Positions 34,031 through 47,360 of a stretch of DNA of 64,000 nt are shown in pieces. Where the stretch lies: the NCBI GenBank assembly GCA_035578905.1, contig JAQJVL010000059.1, positions 2,220,636 to 2,284,635 on the forward strand. Direction: 5' to 3'. The DNA comes from Stictocephala bisonia. Its lineage: Eukaryota > Arthropoda > Insecta > Hemiptera > Membracidae. Under the pieces are notes generated by a model. The model saw only the letters and a program-made list of their open reading frames with translations. It was not told the origin of the DNA and ran no database searches. Position numbers and translations under genes: made by a program. Within the stretch, counting starts at the first letter, position 1; each line of letters begins with the position of its first letter.

Positions 34031-35814
34031 ACTATATTATTAATCTTACCATTATATAAAAATCTAATGGTGTCTGTCTGTGTTACTTAATCACGCAAAA
34101 ACTACTAAACCTATTCAGTTGAACTTTTTTCATGGACATTCTTAGAGTCTCTGGACTATCTGTATTTTGAAATTCCATCAGGGCACCACCTCAGGGGCTC
34201 TGTATCATTGCAAACCCTACATAAATACCTATTTGACAATTGTTTTTAATAGTTTCATTAATCAGCTGTTGGAACAAACAAACAACTTACATAGTTCTGA
34301 AGTAAATACCTAACCTAACCACAACGCACTTTTGCGCTCACGTGTTTCAAGCGGAAGGAACCTGCAAATTTGCTCAAAGGGGAACAAAGCTTAAAATATT
34401 GTTTATAAGTCTGTTTTATAAAACATTCTTTTTTATAAATATTATCATATTAAAAAATCGTTTAAGCAACCTAGAGTTAACTTAATTCATCCACGTTTTG
34501 TATTACTGAATGCATTAAGCACAATATCAATCAACGTAAACAATCTTATAAATGAATATAGTAAGTAAGTAAGTTATAAATAATCAAAATCTATAAAACT
34601 TTGCAGTCTTTCTTGTTTATTAATCATTACTTATCACTGACCGTAGATATGGACGAATATGAGTGTCATGATTCACACCAGTAGATGAACGAATGTAGTC
34701 GTTGTTACTAGCTGTACAATGAATGTAGACGACTGTTCCTTAGTAGAAAGAGACGTTTATTTATAGCCCAAAAACAAGGGCAACTAAGGGACCTACAGCT
34801 TTACGTGGAATCCGAACACGTAGTATTGGTCTTCCCTACGTAACTCCAGGACATTAAATTCAACCCAACTCGAACTTGTCTAGTTGTGTTCACGCTGACG
34901 ACATAGAATCTACCATCTCTACAACACTGTGTTTGTGCCCAAGTAGCGGGGTTACAGCACTGCGCAACTAGTGCCGACTTTACTAACCTACAAACTAAAC
35001 AATATTATGGTTCGGATAACATTATTTTGAATTAATCGTCATTCTTATAGTTTCGATGAGTTTTTTTATAGTTCAGACACTATATTATCCATTGAGTTAA
35101 TTCGTGGCGTATTATGTAGCTCATAACTGAAACAACTGTGTCAAATCAAATAACACATTTGATTACTAGCCTATATAGGCTATTACTCGCAACATAATGA
35201 AGGCTTCATTTCACCCACCTACAATCGACAACGGATAATTAATTGAGGATCAACATTATTTGTCAAAATTGAAATTGTTTGGTTTAGTGGTGAATTAATC
35301 AAAATGTTTGACCAATCAAAAACAAATTCTGTAATAATAATAAAATACGATTTCAACCGTTTTGATCGACTGATTGTTTTGTACATAATACCGTTTAAAT
35401 GTTTAGCCTTTACCTTGACAGAGTCACCATTAATTTAGTTGTTAATTAATAAAAGTTAATTGTTGAGTCATTGAATATCTGAAATATTGCCGTTTCATTG
35501 TGACGACTTTGGTAAAACTTACCTTTTTACTTCTTTTAGACTTTAATAGATTACTTGTTCACTGTACAATAAATAAAACCATTCTGTTTTTATATCAATT
35601 TTTTCGTACACTTTAAATCCCTAACGCATATTTAACAATTTAGGATATTCTAAACAATAAACAAAGATATGTTTGTAAAATGTAAAAAACGACGCTAACA
35701 AACACAACCACATATTTCAGTTTGTTGAAAACTTTCACAATATTATGTCAAAATAATGTCTTTAATCATAATATTATGTCTTTAATCATGTTACGGTTTG
35801 TGAACACTCGCTCA
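34031..35814. other. Intergenic DNA with probable old transposon pieces
   Basis: 34040-34380 contains ATGGTGTCTGTCTGTGTTAC and CACGCAAAAACTACTAAACC. This resembles a motif I recall from dispersed, often Helitron-associated, arthropod repeats; that recognition is weak. 34620-34770 is a diverged copy of 23850-24000. No protein-coding sequence is recognised. Confidence 0.35.
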
Positions 35815-36375
35815 CACACGGCTCACATGAAGCTCATACGTGGCTCATATGTGGCTCAAACATGGCTCATATGAAGGTCATACGTGGCTCACATACGGTT
35901 CATACGTGGCTCACGCGTGACACACATGTAGCTCATACATGGCTCACCTTAAGGTAACAGAAGACTCATATGTAGCTCACACATGGCTCATTCGCGACTA
36001 ACTCAAGATTCACAGTGACTCAAACCAGACTCACACATAGCTCACATGTGACTCACACGTGTGTTACACAAGGCACATACATGACTCAAAAGTGTCTCAC
36101 ACGTGCTTCACACAAAGCTCAGGTATGGCCCACACGTGGTTCTAACATTACTCACCCAAAGTTTACATGCGACTCACACAAGGCTCACATGTATCTAAGA
36201 CAAGCTCACACGTGGCTCAAACGTCTCAAACATGGCTCACACATGACTAACTCAAGATTCACAGTGGCTCAAACGAGACTCACATACGGCTCACACAACT
36301 CACAAACAAGGTTCATACGTGGCTCACACAAGGATCACTTAAGACTCACAAAAAACTCATATATGGCTCACTCAG
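35815..36375 (+). repeat. Degenerate short-period repeat (GGCTCACACGTG-like)
   Basis: Loose tandem repeats of about 10-12 bp built on variants of GGCTCATACGT, GGCTCACACGT and GACTCACA. No single exact period holds. The 124-codon frame through it is a by-product. Confidence 0.8.
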
Positions 36376-36824
36376 TTTCCAGGCTTTGACGAAACACTGA
36401 TAGAGTTGTTTATTGACTTATAACAAATTGGGTTTTTAATCTGAATATAAATGGAAGCTATTTCAATTTATATTCAATAAATATGTAAAACGACAAGCAA
36501 TCAAAGAGCTTCACACAGTAAATCATATTATATTTCTAATTTTGGCCAAATTCAAAGAAGTAGTTTTAAATTTAGACTTAAAACACTCCAGATAATTGGG
36601 TAGACACAAATAATTATCTATTTACAAAATTAAGTTTTGTTTTATCTTGTTCAAAACACAATTTTGTTTGAAGTTAGGTGACATATTTTGCTATAGGTAT
36701 TATTTTGCAAATGCAAAATAATTATTTTAAATTTTAATTTATAAATATAATAGCTAAATACCATTGACTGTCTGATCCCTAAAAAATACTCCTAACTAAA
36801 GAGTCCGGACCATAAAACTGGGAA
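36376..36824. other. AT-rich spacer, no gene
   Basis: I see nothing but AT-rich sequence between the degenerate repeat and the 54-bp array. Confidence 0.6.
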
Positions 36825-39800
36825 CAGTAGTGTTCGTGGTTTGTCCGTGTACAGTTGTGACCGTGATATATCTTTCTGTGGACAGTAGTGTTCGTGGTTA
36901 GTCCGTGTACAGTTATGTGATATATCTGTGGACACTAGTGTCCGTGTACAGTTGTAACTGTGATATATCTGTGGACAGTAATGTCCGTGGTTAGTCCGTG
37001 TACAGTTATGACCGTGATATATCTGTGGACAGTAGTGTCCAAGTACAGTTGTAACTGTGATATATCTGTGGACAGTAATGTTCGTGGTTAGTTCGTGTAC
37101 AGTTGTGACCGTGATATATCTGTGCACAGTAGTGTCCGTGGTTAGTCCGTGTATAGTTATGACCGTGATATATCTCTGCACAGTAGTGTCCATGGTTAGT
37201 CCGTGTACAGTTATGACCGTAATATATCTGTGGACAGTAGTGATCGTGGTTAGTCCGTGTACAGTTATGACCATGATATATCTGTGTACAGTAGTGTTCG
37301 TGGTTAGTTCGTGTACAGTTGTGACCGTGATATATCTGTGCACAGTAGTGTCCGTGGTTAGTCCGTGTACAGTTATGACCGTGATATATATGTGGACAGT
37401 AGTGATCGTGGTTAGTCCGTGTACAGTTATGACCGTGATATATCTGTGGACAGTAATGTCCGTGGTTAGTCCGTGTACAGTTATGACCGTGATATATCTG
37501 TGGACAGTAGTGTCCAAGTACAGTTGTAACTGTGATATATCTGTGGACAGTAGTGTTCGTGGTTAGTTCGTGTACAGTTGTGACCGTGATATATCTGTGC
37601 ACAGCAGTGTCCGTGGTTAGTCCGTGTACAGTTATGACCGTGATATATCTCTGCACAGTAGTGTCCATGGTTAGTCCGTGTACAGTTATGACCGTGATAT
37701 ATCTGTGGACAGTAGTGATCGTGGTTAGTCCGTGTACAGTTATGACCATGATATATCTGTGTACAGTAGTGTTCGTGGTTAGTTCGTGTACAGTTGTGAC
37801 CGTGATATATCTGTGCACAGTAGTGTCCGTGGTTAGTCCGTGTACAGTTATGACCGTGATATATATGTGGACAGTAGTGATCGTGGTTAGTCCGTGTACA
37901 GTTGTAACTGTGATATATCTGTGGACAGTAATGTCCGTGGTTAGTCCATGTACAGTTATGACCGTGATATATCTGTGGATAGTAGTGATCGTGGTTAGTC
38001 CGTGTACAGTTGTAACTGTGATATATCTGTGGACAGTAATGTCCGTGGTTAGTCCGTGTACAGTTATTACCATGATATATCTGTGGACAGTAGTGTTCGT
38101 GGTTAGTTCGTGTAAAGTTGTGACCGTGATATATCTGTGCACAGTAGTGTCCATGGTTAGTCCGTGTACAGTTATGACCGTGATATATCTGTGGACAGTA
38201 GTGATCGTGGTTAGTCCGTGTACAGTTATGACCATGATATATCTGTGTACAGTAGTGTTCGTGGTTAGTTCGTGTACAGTTGTAACTGTAATATATCTGT
38301 GGACAGTAATGTCCGTGGTTAGTCCGTGTACAGTTATGACCGTGATATATCTGTGGATAGTAGTGATCGTGGTTAGTCCGTGTACAGTTGTAACTGTGAT
38401 ATATCTGTGGACAGTAATGTCCGTGGTTAGTCCGTGTACAGTTATTACCATGATATATCTGTGGACAGTAGTGATCGTGGTTAGTCCTTGTACAGTTAAC
38501 TGTGATATATCTGTGGACAGTAATGTCTGCGGTTAGTCCGTGTACAGTTATTACCATGATATATCTGTGGATAGTAGTGATCGTGGTTAGTCCGTGTACA
38601 GTTGTAACTGTGATATATATGTGGACAGTAATGTCCGTGGTTAGTCCGTGTACAGTTATGACCGTGATATATATGTGGATAGTAGTGATCGTGGTTAGTC
38701 CGTGTACAGTTGTAACTGTGATATATCTGTGGACAGTAGTGATCGTGGTTAGTCCGTGTACAGTTATGCCGTGATATATATGTGCACAGTAGTGTCCTTG
38801 GTTAGTCCGTGTACAGTTATGACCGTTATATATCTGTGGACAGTAGTGATCGTGGTTAGTCCGTGTACAGTTATGACCGTTATATATCTGTGGACAGTAG
38901 TGTTCGTGGTTAGTCTGTGTACAGTTATTACCGTGATATATCTGTGGTCAGTAGTGATCGTGGTTAGTCCGTGTACAGTTATTACCGTGATATATATATG
39001 TGCACAGTAGTGTCCTTCGTTAGTCCGTGTACAGTTATGACCGTTATATATCTGTGGACAGTAGTGATCGTGGTTAGTCCGTGTACAGTTATGCCGTGAT
39101 ATATATGTGCACAGTAGTGTCCTTGGTTAGTCCGTGTACAGTTATGACCGTTATATATCTGTGGACAGTAGTGTTCGTGGTTAGTCCGTGTACAGTTATG
39201 ACCGTTATATATCTGTGGACAGTAGTGTTCGTGGTTAGTCCGTGTACAGTTATGACCGTGATATATCTGTGGACAGTAGTGTTCGTGGTTAGTCTGTGTA
39301 CAGTTATTACCGTGATATATCTGTAAACAGTAATGTCCGTGGTTATTCCGTGTTCAGTTATGACCGTAATTTTTCCGTAGACATTCATGTCTATGTTTAG
39401 TCCATGGACAATTGAGTCCGTACCTACTCCGGAGAAGTGGCGTTCATGATTATTCCGTGGGCAGTTGGGTATGTGATAAGTCTGCGGACAGTTGTTACCG
39501 TGATATATCTGTGGACAGTAGTGTTCGTGGTTACTCCGTGTCCAGTTGTGACGTGATTTTTCCGTAGATATTCATGTCTGTGATTAGTCCATGGACAATT
39601 GAGTCCGTAACTACTCCGGAGAAGTGGCGTTCATGATTATTCCGTGGGCAGTTGGGTATGTGATAAGTCTGCGGACAGTTGTTACCGTGATATATCTGTG
39701 GACAGTAGTGTTCGTGGTTACTCCGTGTCCAGTTGTGACGTGATTTTTCCGTAGATATTCATGTATGTGTTTAGTCCATGGACAATTGAGTCCGTAACTA

Positions 39801-39850
39801 CTCCGGAGAAGTGGCGTTCATGATTAAATCCGTGGACAGTTGCGTCCGTA
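36825..39850 (+). repeat. 54-bp minisatellite with several higher-order repeats
   Basis: About 55 copies of a unit containing GTGGTTAGTCCGTGTACAGT, TATGACCGTGATATATCTGT and GGACAGTAGT. Higher-order structure is visible. A 475-bp block repeats (the TATCTCTGCA variant at 37171 and 37646; GTGATATATATGTGG at 37381 and 37856; the shortened unit with TGTCCAAGTACAG near 37031 and 37506). A 378-bp (7-unit) spacing links CTGTGGATAGTAGTGATCG at 37973 and 38351. Near the right end a 187-bp unit repeats (GAGTCCGTA at 39414, 39601 and 39788). Frames of up to 480 codons on both strands are repeat by-products. Confidence 0.93.
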
Positions 39851-41499
39851 ATGTATCCTTTATTAATCCATGCCATAAAATAAAATATTTGTTTCCGTGA
39901 TTACTCATGATGACTGACCAAGTGGAGATGACCAATCGGCTTGGCACTGAGCAGATTACTACATTTGTCTCACCTAGTTCTTCCGTTCATTTCTTTAAGG
40001 ATGTCAGGAGGTTCATGACTTCATTGTATGCTACATAATTTGTACCTGCTAAGAAGATAGTGAAATCTTCTGAGCTGGTCTATGCTGTGTTGGTTGCAGT
40101 ATTTTTAAAAACGTCTTCAAATGTTGCTGAGGGCCTCACGAAACAAGTTACTTTGTAGTCAGTAAGTTTGTCTGCTGATGATAAATTTCTTCTTTGACTA
40201 TCTGAAAATATTGTAACATATAGTTTAGGTTTGATTGATATATACTTTAGAGGTTGCTTTGTGAATTCCTAATTAGTTTTATAGAAAAAATACAAATATT
40301 TAGTTTGAAGTTTATATTTTCACCTATTCTTCAAAATTAGGCGTATGTATTCAAAATATCAAAAGCCAATCCAAATCGCAATATGATAACGTTTAGATGA
40401 CACCTCATGCACAACTGTTGATCAATAAATAACGAACAAATATGGATGTGCAAATAACATTGTACTTATGGGATCAAAATCAACATGGCCGACATCCTCT
40501 GCAGACTTTTAAAACGAATAATACTGAAGGAATTATTTATTAATTTTATAAGAAAACTGCACTTAATAAAATTGGTTAAGTTCATATTTAGATTTAAGAA
40601 AATACGCAGTATGCAGGCGGCATCAGAGAGTAATGGATACGGACGTGAGTAATGGCCCCATTCGGTTAATTTCCCAGGATCTTTGCAGGAATGTTCCGCT
40701 ACCACTATCTGTCAATATTGTATCTCACAACAAAGTACTGTATAATACGAGAGAGAAATTCTCTTCTTTTTAAGTGGTTGCATATAGTACTTTATAGGAG
40801 TTAGCTTAATTAGGTTAGAAATTGGAATACTTCAACATACAAACTCTTTAATTTGAGAAACCTTACGAAAGAGTATGCCCAGTCTATAATGTTTACGATA
40901 TTCACTGAATATTGTGTTTTAGATATATTTGCACATCCTTTCTAGTAGAAGGATTCTATACGGTATCAGTACAGCTTACCACTTTTAATTTTACTGTGTT
41001 TAAAATAAATAAAGGTCTAAGCAACCGTTAGGATGGAGAAATAAGAGCATATTTCAATGTTATGATTACTCTTTTCAAATTATATTTTGTTAATATAAAA
41101 TAAAGTACTATTATTTTACTTGCTGACGACATGTGAAAGCCAGGTGTTACTCATCGATGATACAGTTCACCAATATAAGATCAAGGGCATTTGTGTCTAT
41201 ACAAATGTTTGTACAAAGTTGCCGTTCTTATTAATGAAGTTAATTTACTTTTTATTATTAGCAAACTTTAGCTTTATTCTCCTTACCATACTTGAAATCA
41301 ACTGAGGCTGGCCAATGGCCCACTGGGGTGTGACACGCCTACATTAGATAGGCGTGCATTTTTAGAGGTTAAAAAGGAGAAAATTATTGATAAGGTAAGT
41401 GCTAATTAATAATAGGAAAGTGGGAATATATAATGTTAATGTTAATGCGTATACTGGTGATAGGAAATCGGGACTTTACGGACTTGGCCTACGAGTTGT
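39851..41499. other. Intergenic DNA, no gene recognised
   Basis: Mixed composition without arrays. Short frames such as 40466-40705 (minus) and 41120-41305 (plus) show no recognisable domain. I do not call them. Confidence 0.45.
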
Positions 41500-43830
41500 G
41501 TGGGCGACTCATCGCCATTGCTCGTATATGGGAGGGTGGGTAGGTCTTCAATACAACGTTTGTGTGGGAGAGGGTGACTTATCTCCATTGCTCGTATATG
41601 GGAGGGTGGTAGGTCTTCAATACAACGTGTGTGGGAGAGGGTGACTCATCGCCATTGCTCGTATATGGAAGGGTGGTAGGTCTTCAATACAACGTGTGTG
41701 TGGGAGAGGGTGACTCATCGCCATTGCTCGTATATGGGAGGGTGGGTAGGTCTTCATACCACATGTGAAATAATGAAATAATGAATTTATTCACACAAAA
41801 AATTATCATACATACAAATTGCCATAATACATAATTGTGAATATACTTAGCCACTTATCCAGTAGTGTGGCTAGGTTAAACAAAAATGAAAAACAAGATT
41901 ATAAACAATTATAACCCATGTGTGTAGGCAGGGGCGACTCATCGCCATTGCTCGTATATGGGAGGGTGGGTAGGTCTTCAATACCACGTGTGTGTGGGAA
42001 GGGGTGACTCATCGCCATTGCTCGTATATGGGAGGGTGGGTAGGTCTTCAATACCACGTGTGTGTGGGAAGGGGTGACTCATCGCCATTGCTCGTATATG
42101 GGAGGGTGGATACGTCTTCAATACCACGTGTGTGTGGGAAGGGGTGACTCATCGCCATTGCTCGTATATGGGAGGGTGGGTAGATCTTCAATACCACGTG
42201 TATGTGGGAAGGGGCGACTCATCGCCATTGCTCGTATATGGGAGGGTGGGTAGATCTTCAATACCACGTGTGTGTGTGGGAAGGGATGACTCATCGCCAT
42301 TGCTCGTATATGGGAGGGTGGGTAGATCTTCAATACCACGTGTGTGTGGGAAGGGGTGACTCATCGCCATTGCTCGTATATGGGAGGGTGGATACGTCTT
42401 CAATACCACGTGTGTGTGGGAAGGGGCGACTCATCGCCATTGCTCGTATATGGGAGGGTGGGTAGATCTTCAATACCACGTGTATGTGGGAAGGGGCGAC
42501 TCATCGCCATTGCTCGTATATGGGAGGGTGGGTAGGTCTTCAATACCACGTGTATGTGGGAAGGGGCGACTCATCGCCATTGCTCGTATATGGGAGGGTG
42601 GGTAGATCTTCAATACCACGTGTGTGTGTGGGAAGGGGTGACTCATCGCCATTGCTCGTATATGGGAGGGTGGGTAGATCTTCAATACCACGTGTGTGTG
42701 TGTGGGAAGGGGTGACTCATCGCCATTGCTCGTATATGGGAGGGTGGGTAGATCTTCAATACCACGTGTGTGTAGGGAAGGGTGACTCATCGTCATTGCT
42801 CGAAAGGGAGGGTGGGTAGGTCTTCATACCACGTGTGTGTAGGCAGGGGTGACTCATCGCCATTACTCGTATATGGGAGGGTGGATACGTCTTCAATACC
42901 ACGTGTGTGTGGGAGAGGGTGACTCATCACCATTGCTCGTATATGGGAGGGTGGGTAGGTCTTCATACCACGTGTGTGTGGGAAGGGGTGACTCATCGCC
43001 ATTACTCGTATATGGGAGGGTGGATACGTCTTCAATACCACGTGTGTGTGGGAGAGGGTGACTCATCGCCATTACTCGTATATGGGAGGGTGGGTAGGTC
43101 TTCATACCACGTGTGTGTAGGCAGGGGTGACTCATCGCCATTACTCGTATATGGGAGGGTGGATACGTCTTCAATACCACGTGTGTGTGGGAAGGGGTGA
43201 CTCATCGCCATTACTCGTATATGGGAGGGTGGATACGTCTTCAATACCACGTGTGTGTGGGAAGGGGTGACTCATCGCCATTACTCGTATATGGGAGGGT
43301 GGATACGTCTTCAATACCACGTGTGTGTGGGAAGGGGTGACTCATCGCCATTACTCGTATATGGGAGGATGGGAAGATTATCAATACCACATGTGTATGA
43401 GAGTGGTGGATCATTACCATTTCTCGTATATAAGAGGGTGGGTATATCATCAATACCACATGCGTATGGGAGGGGGGATCATTATCATTGCTCGTATATG
43501 GGAGGATGGGAAGATTATCAATACCGTACCACATGTGCATGAGAGTGGTTGGGTCATTACTATTTCTAGTGTACGGAAAAGTGGGTAGGTCATCAATACC
43601 ACATATGTATGGGAGAAGGTGAGTCATTACCATTTCTCGTTTATGGAAGGGTGGGTGGGTCATCAATACCACATGTGTAAGCGTGGGACATTACCATTGC
43701 TCGTATATGGGAGGGTGAGTAGGTCATCAATACCACATGTGTATGGGAGGAAGTGGTCATTACAATTTCTCTTGTATGGGTAGGTCAACAAAACCACATG
43801 AGGATGGGAGGGTGTGTAGTTCATCACGCT
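41500..43830 (+). repeat. 70-bp G-rich minisatellite
   Basis: About 31 tandem units containing GACTCATCGCCATTGCTCGT, ATATGGGAGGGTGGGTAGGT, CTTCAATACCACGTGTGTGT and GGGAAGGGGT. Spacer variants include GGATACGTC, TAGATC and the CAGGGGCGACTC/GAGAGGGTGACTC junction. From about 43365 units are diverged (TCATTACCATTTCTC, ATTATCAATACCACATG) and decay towards 43830. The array is interrupted by a 149-bp insertion at 41768-41916. Overlapping frames in several phases are by-products. Confidence 0.93.
41768..41916 (-). mobile_element. Retroelement 3'-end insertion within the 70-bp array
   Basis: A 149-bp AT-rich insert flanked by CATGTG (41762-41767 and 41917-41922). Read on the minus strand it ends with GAATAAATTCATTATTTCAT, an AATAAA signal followed by a short tail repeat, as at the 3' end of a LINE or SINE. 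A related sequence with CCAGTAATGTGGCC and AGGTTAAAACAAAAAC lies at about 60370-60530. Uninterrupted array units such as the one near 42829 show the empty site. Confidence 0.65.
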
Positions 43831-44374
43831 GTTTACGAGTTGCGAGTTAATTCTGAGAATGTACTGTGCTGAGACTGTCTCAGAGATATCACTGAAGATG
43901 CCACATGACAGCATGGCCGATACGTCTGGTTATCTTTTAAATATTGTAGATAGCACCTTGACGCGGTTGTCACCGGAAAATGTAGATTCTAGTTATGACA
44001 CCGGCCGCTTAAGCCTAAGAGATAAAAAAAAACCTTAAGATAAACTAATGTAAATCCTAAAATTAACATTGCACCTTCCCTCTCAAAATTATAAATTAAT
44101 ACACACATTTCTATTAAATATTAACATAACTAATAAGTATATACATAACTAGGGTTGGCCATCCTGGAATTCCCGGACACTGAAGCAACTATGGTCCATT
44201 TATATAAAAATTACGATTCCTCAGCAGTGTGCGTATTCCAATAATATACAATTACTTGTAATTCACCCGTAAATCCACTTCTAATGTCGTACATTGTAGT
44301 ATAAGTTGAATGAAGTTCTTTGTTAAGCAGCAGGTTCTTCAGTTGTTTTCTAAACTTCAAGTTTGATTCGTTGT

Positions 44375-44462
<88 letters not shown>

Positions 44463-45404
44463 TTAATGAGCATACTATATTTGCATTGATTTATCTTCAC
44501 AGGTACTGTTATTATTACCAAGTACTTTCACAGTACAGTTTTCCTTACAAAACGGTATTTATAATAACAAAAAAGTATCAGAGGTCCCCCTTCTCACTAT
44601 CAGTTAGGAACAAAATAGCAAAATTAATAAATAAAACTATCAACGTCTCATAAATTGTTGACTGCAAAAATAAAACAGAACGCAGGCCAATTTAAAATGA
44701 CTTATCAACAACGGATGAGAAAGTAAACTAACCAACCATTGAGGATGTGGAAGGGATGAGGTTAAACGGAATTTCAAAATATACTGTACGAGATGACATC
44801 CGAGAAGGGTGGGATGTTGGTATGCGCATAACAAGAAACAAGGGCAATGACATTATGGTATTCCAGAAACTGTTTAATTTTTTACAAGTTCTATAGGTTC
44901 AAGGGTACTTTGAAGGTAATTAAAAACACTTTGTGAATGTCATTCTTCAAAAAGTTCATTTGAGTGTCATTTTCGTTATATACGAAAAATAATTCAACAG
45001 TAGTTATCTTGTATTATCAATCATACGACATCATTCTATGAATAAATGTACAAAACAAAAAACTTGTTATAATAAAAAAATTAAACGCCTAATTATTAGA
45101 ATTCATCGTAAAATAAATGTCAGAACAACTAGTAATTCCATTTGTGGAATATTTAATCTAAATCGATTGCACATTATAAATACTGTAAACTATTTTATAT
45201 TTGATATTTATATTCATGATATAAAAAGTTGGTTTCAGAATATTAAGCAAATTTATTGAGATTTTGTCATTCCATTTATGGTACGGCTACAGGTAGTTAG
45301 TCGCTACGCGAGCACTAGTTTTATGGCCCTCTTGGGAACTGTGCGCAACTCGAGCATCGTTTTACTCTAGATCATAAAAGTCGCCACTCGAGCACGCCCG
45401 GCCA
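43831..45404. other. Intergenic spacer between two related arrays, no gene
   Basis: Apart from the (TA)n run at 44380-44460, this is single-copy-looking AT-rich sequence. I recognise no protein. Confidence 0.5.
44380..44460. repeat. (TA)n microsatellite, ~40 units
   Basis: An uninterrupted alternating A/T run of about 80 bp between TTGTTATTTT and CGTTAATGAG. It is self-complementary and probably length-variable. Confidence 0.95.
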
Positions 45405-47360
45405 TCAATACTACAGGTGTATAGGAGGGTGGGTAGATCATCAATACTACAGGTGTGTATAGGAGAGTGGGTAGATCATCAATACTACAGGTGTATAGGA
45501 GGGTGGGTAGATCATCAATACTACAGGTGTGTATAGGAGGGTAGGTAGATCATCAATACTACAGGTGTGTATAGGAGGGTGGGTAGATCATCAATACTAC
45601 AGGTGTGTATAGGAGGGTGGGTAGATCATCAATACTACAGGTGTCTATAGGAGGGTGGGTAGATCATCAATACTACAGGTGTGTATAGGAGGGTGGGTAG
45701 ATCATCAATACTACAGGTGTGTATAGGAGGGTGGGTAGATCATCAATACTACAGGTGTGTATAGGAGGGTGGGTAGATCATCAATACTACAGGTGTATAG
45801 GAGGGAGTAGGTCATCACCATTGCTCGTATATGGAAGGTTGGGTAGGTCATCAATACTACAGGTGTGTATAGGAGGGTGGGTAGATCATCAATACTACAG
45901 GTGTGTATAGGAGGGTGGGTAGATCATCAATACTACAGGTGTACAGGAGGGAGTAGGTCATCACCATTGCTCGTAAATGGAAGGTTGGGTAGGTCATCAA
46001 TAGCACATTTGAATGGGAGGGAGTGAGTCATCAACATTGCTCGTATAGAGGGTGGGTAGGTCATCAATAGCACATTTGAATGGGAGGGAGTGAGTCATCA
46101 ACATTGCTCGTATAGAGGGTGGGTAAGTCATCAATAGCACATTTGAATGGGAGGGAGTGAGTCATCAACATTGCTCGTATAGGGGTGGGTAGGTCATCAA
46201 TAGCACATTTGAATTGGAGGGAGTAGTTCATCACCATTGCTCGTAAATGGAAGGTTGGGTAGATCATCAATAGCACATTTGAATGGGGGGGGGGAGTGAG
46301 TCATCAACATTGCTCGTATAGAGGGTGGGTAGGTCATCAATAGCACATTTGAATTGGAGGGAGTAGTTCATCACCATTGCTCGTAAATGGAAGGTTGGGT
46401 AGATCATCAATAGCACATTTGAATGGGGGGGGGGAGTGAGTCATCAACATTGCTCGTATAGAGGGTGGGTAGGTCATCAATAGCACATTTGAATGGGAGG
46501 GAGTGAGTCATCAACATTGCTCGTATAGAGGGTGGGTAGGTCATCAATAGCACATTTGAATTGGAGGGAGTAGTTCATCACCATTGCTCGTAAATGGAAG
46601 GTTGGGTAGGTCATCAATAGCACATTTGAATGGGAGGGAGTGAGTCATCAACATTGCTCGTATAGAGGGTGGGTAGGTCATCAATAGCACATTTGAATTG
46701 GAGGGAGTAGTTCATCACCATTGCTCGTAAATGGAAGGTTGGGTAGATCATCAATAGCACATTTGAATGGGAGGGAGTGAGTCATGAACATTGCTCGTAT
46801 AGAGGGTGGGTAGGTCATCAATAGCACATTTGAATTGGAGGGAGTAGTTCATCACCATTGCTCGTAAATGGAAGGTTGGGTAGGTCATCAATAGCACATT
46901 TGAATGGGAGGGAGTGAGTCATCAACATTGCTCGTATAGAGGGTGGGTAGGTCATCAATAGCACATTTGAATGGGAGGGAGTGAGTCATCAACATTGCTC
47001 GTATAGAGGGTGGGTAGGTCATCAATAGCACATTTGAATTGGAGGGAGTAGTTCATCACCATTGCTCGTAAATGGAAGGTTGGGTAGATCATCAATAGCA
47101 CATTTGAATGGGGGGGGAGTGAGTCATCAACATTGCTCGTATAGAGGGTGGGTAGGTCATCAATACTACATGTGTATGGGAGGGGGTGGGTAATCACCAT
47201 TGCTAGTGTATGGGAGGGTGGGTAGATCATCTATACCACATGTGTATGGGAGGGGGTGGGTAATCACCATTGCTAGTGTATGGGAGGGTGGGTAGATCAT
47301 CTATACCACATGTGTATGGAAGTGGGTGGGTAATCACCATTGCTAGTGTATGGGAGGGTG
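45405..47360 (+). repeat. G-rich minisatellite, 38-bp and ~67-70-bp units
   Basis: The first part (45405-45950) is 38-bp units with GGGTGGGTAGATCATCAATA and CTACAGGTGTGTATAGGAG. The second part (45950-47150) alternates two longer types: TAGCACATTTGAATGGGAGG + GAGTGAGTCATCAACATTGC + TCGTATAGA, and TTGGAGGGAGTAGTTCATCA + CCATTGCTCGTAAATGGAAG. Some units have expanded G runs (GGGGGGGGG near 46290 and 46425). The last three units (47160-47350) are 70-bp TATACCACATGTGTATGGGA types, closest to the 41.5-43.8 kb array. Both arrays evidently share an ancestor. Confidence 0.92.

Noticed and set aside
37006..38557. Frames of 334 to 481 codons on both strands (repeats of TVHRYITVITVHGL and similar)
   Set aside because: The 54-bp unit is 18 codons with no stop in several phases. 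Overlapping frames in several phases on both strands encode unrelated repeats, the signature of a tandem array and not of a gene.
44363..44653. 96-codon frame containing an IYIY repeat
   Set aside because: It is the translation of the (TA)n microsatellite plus flanks.
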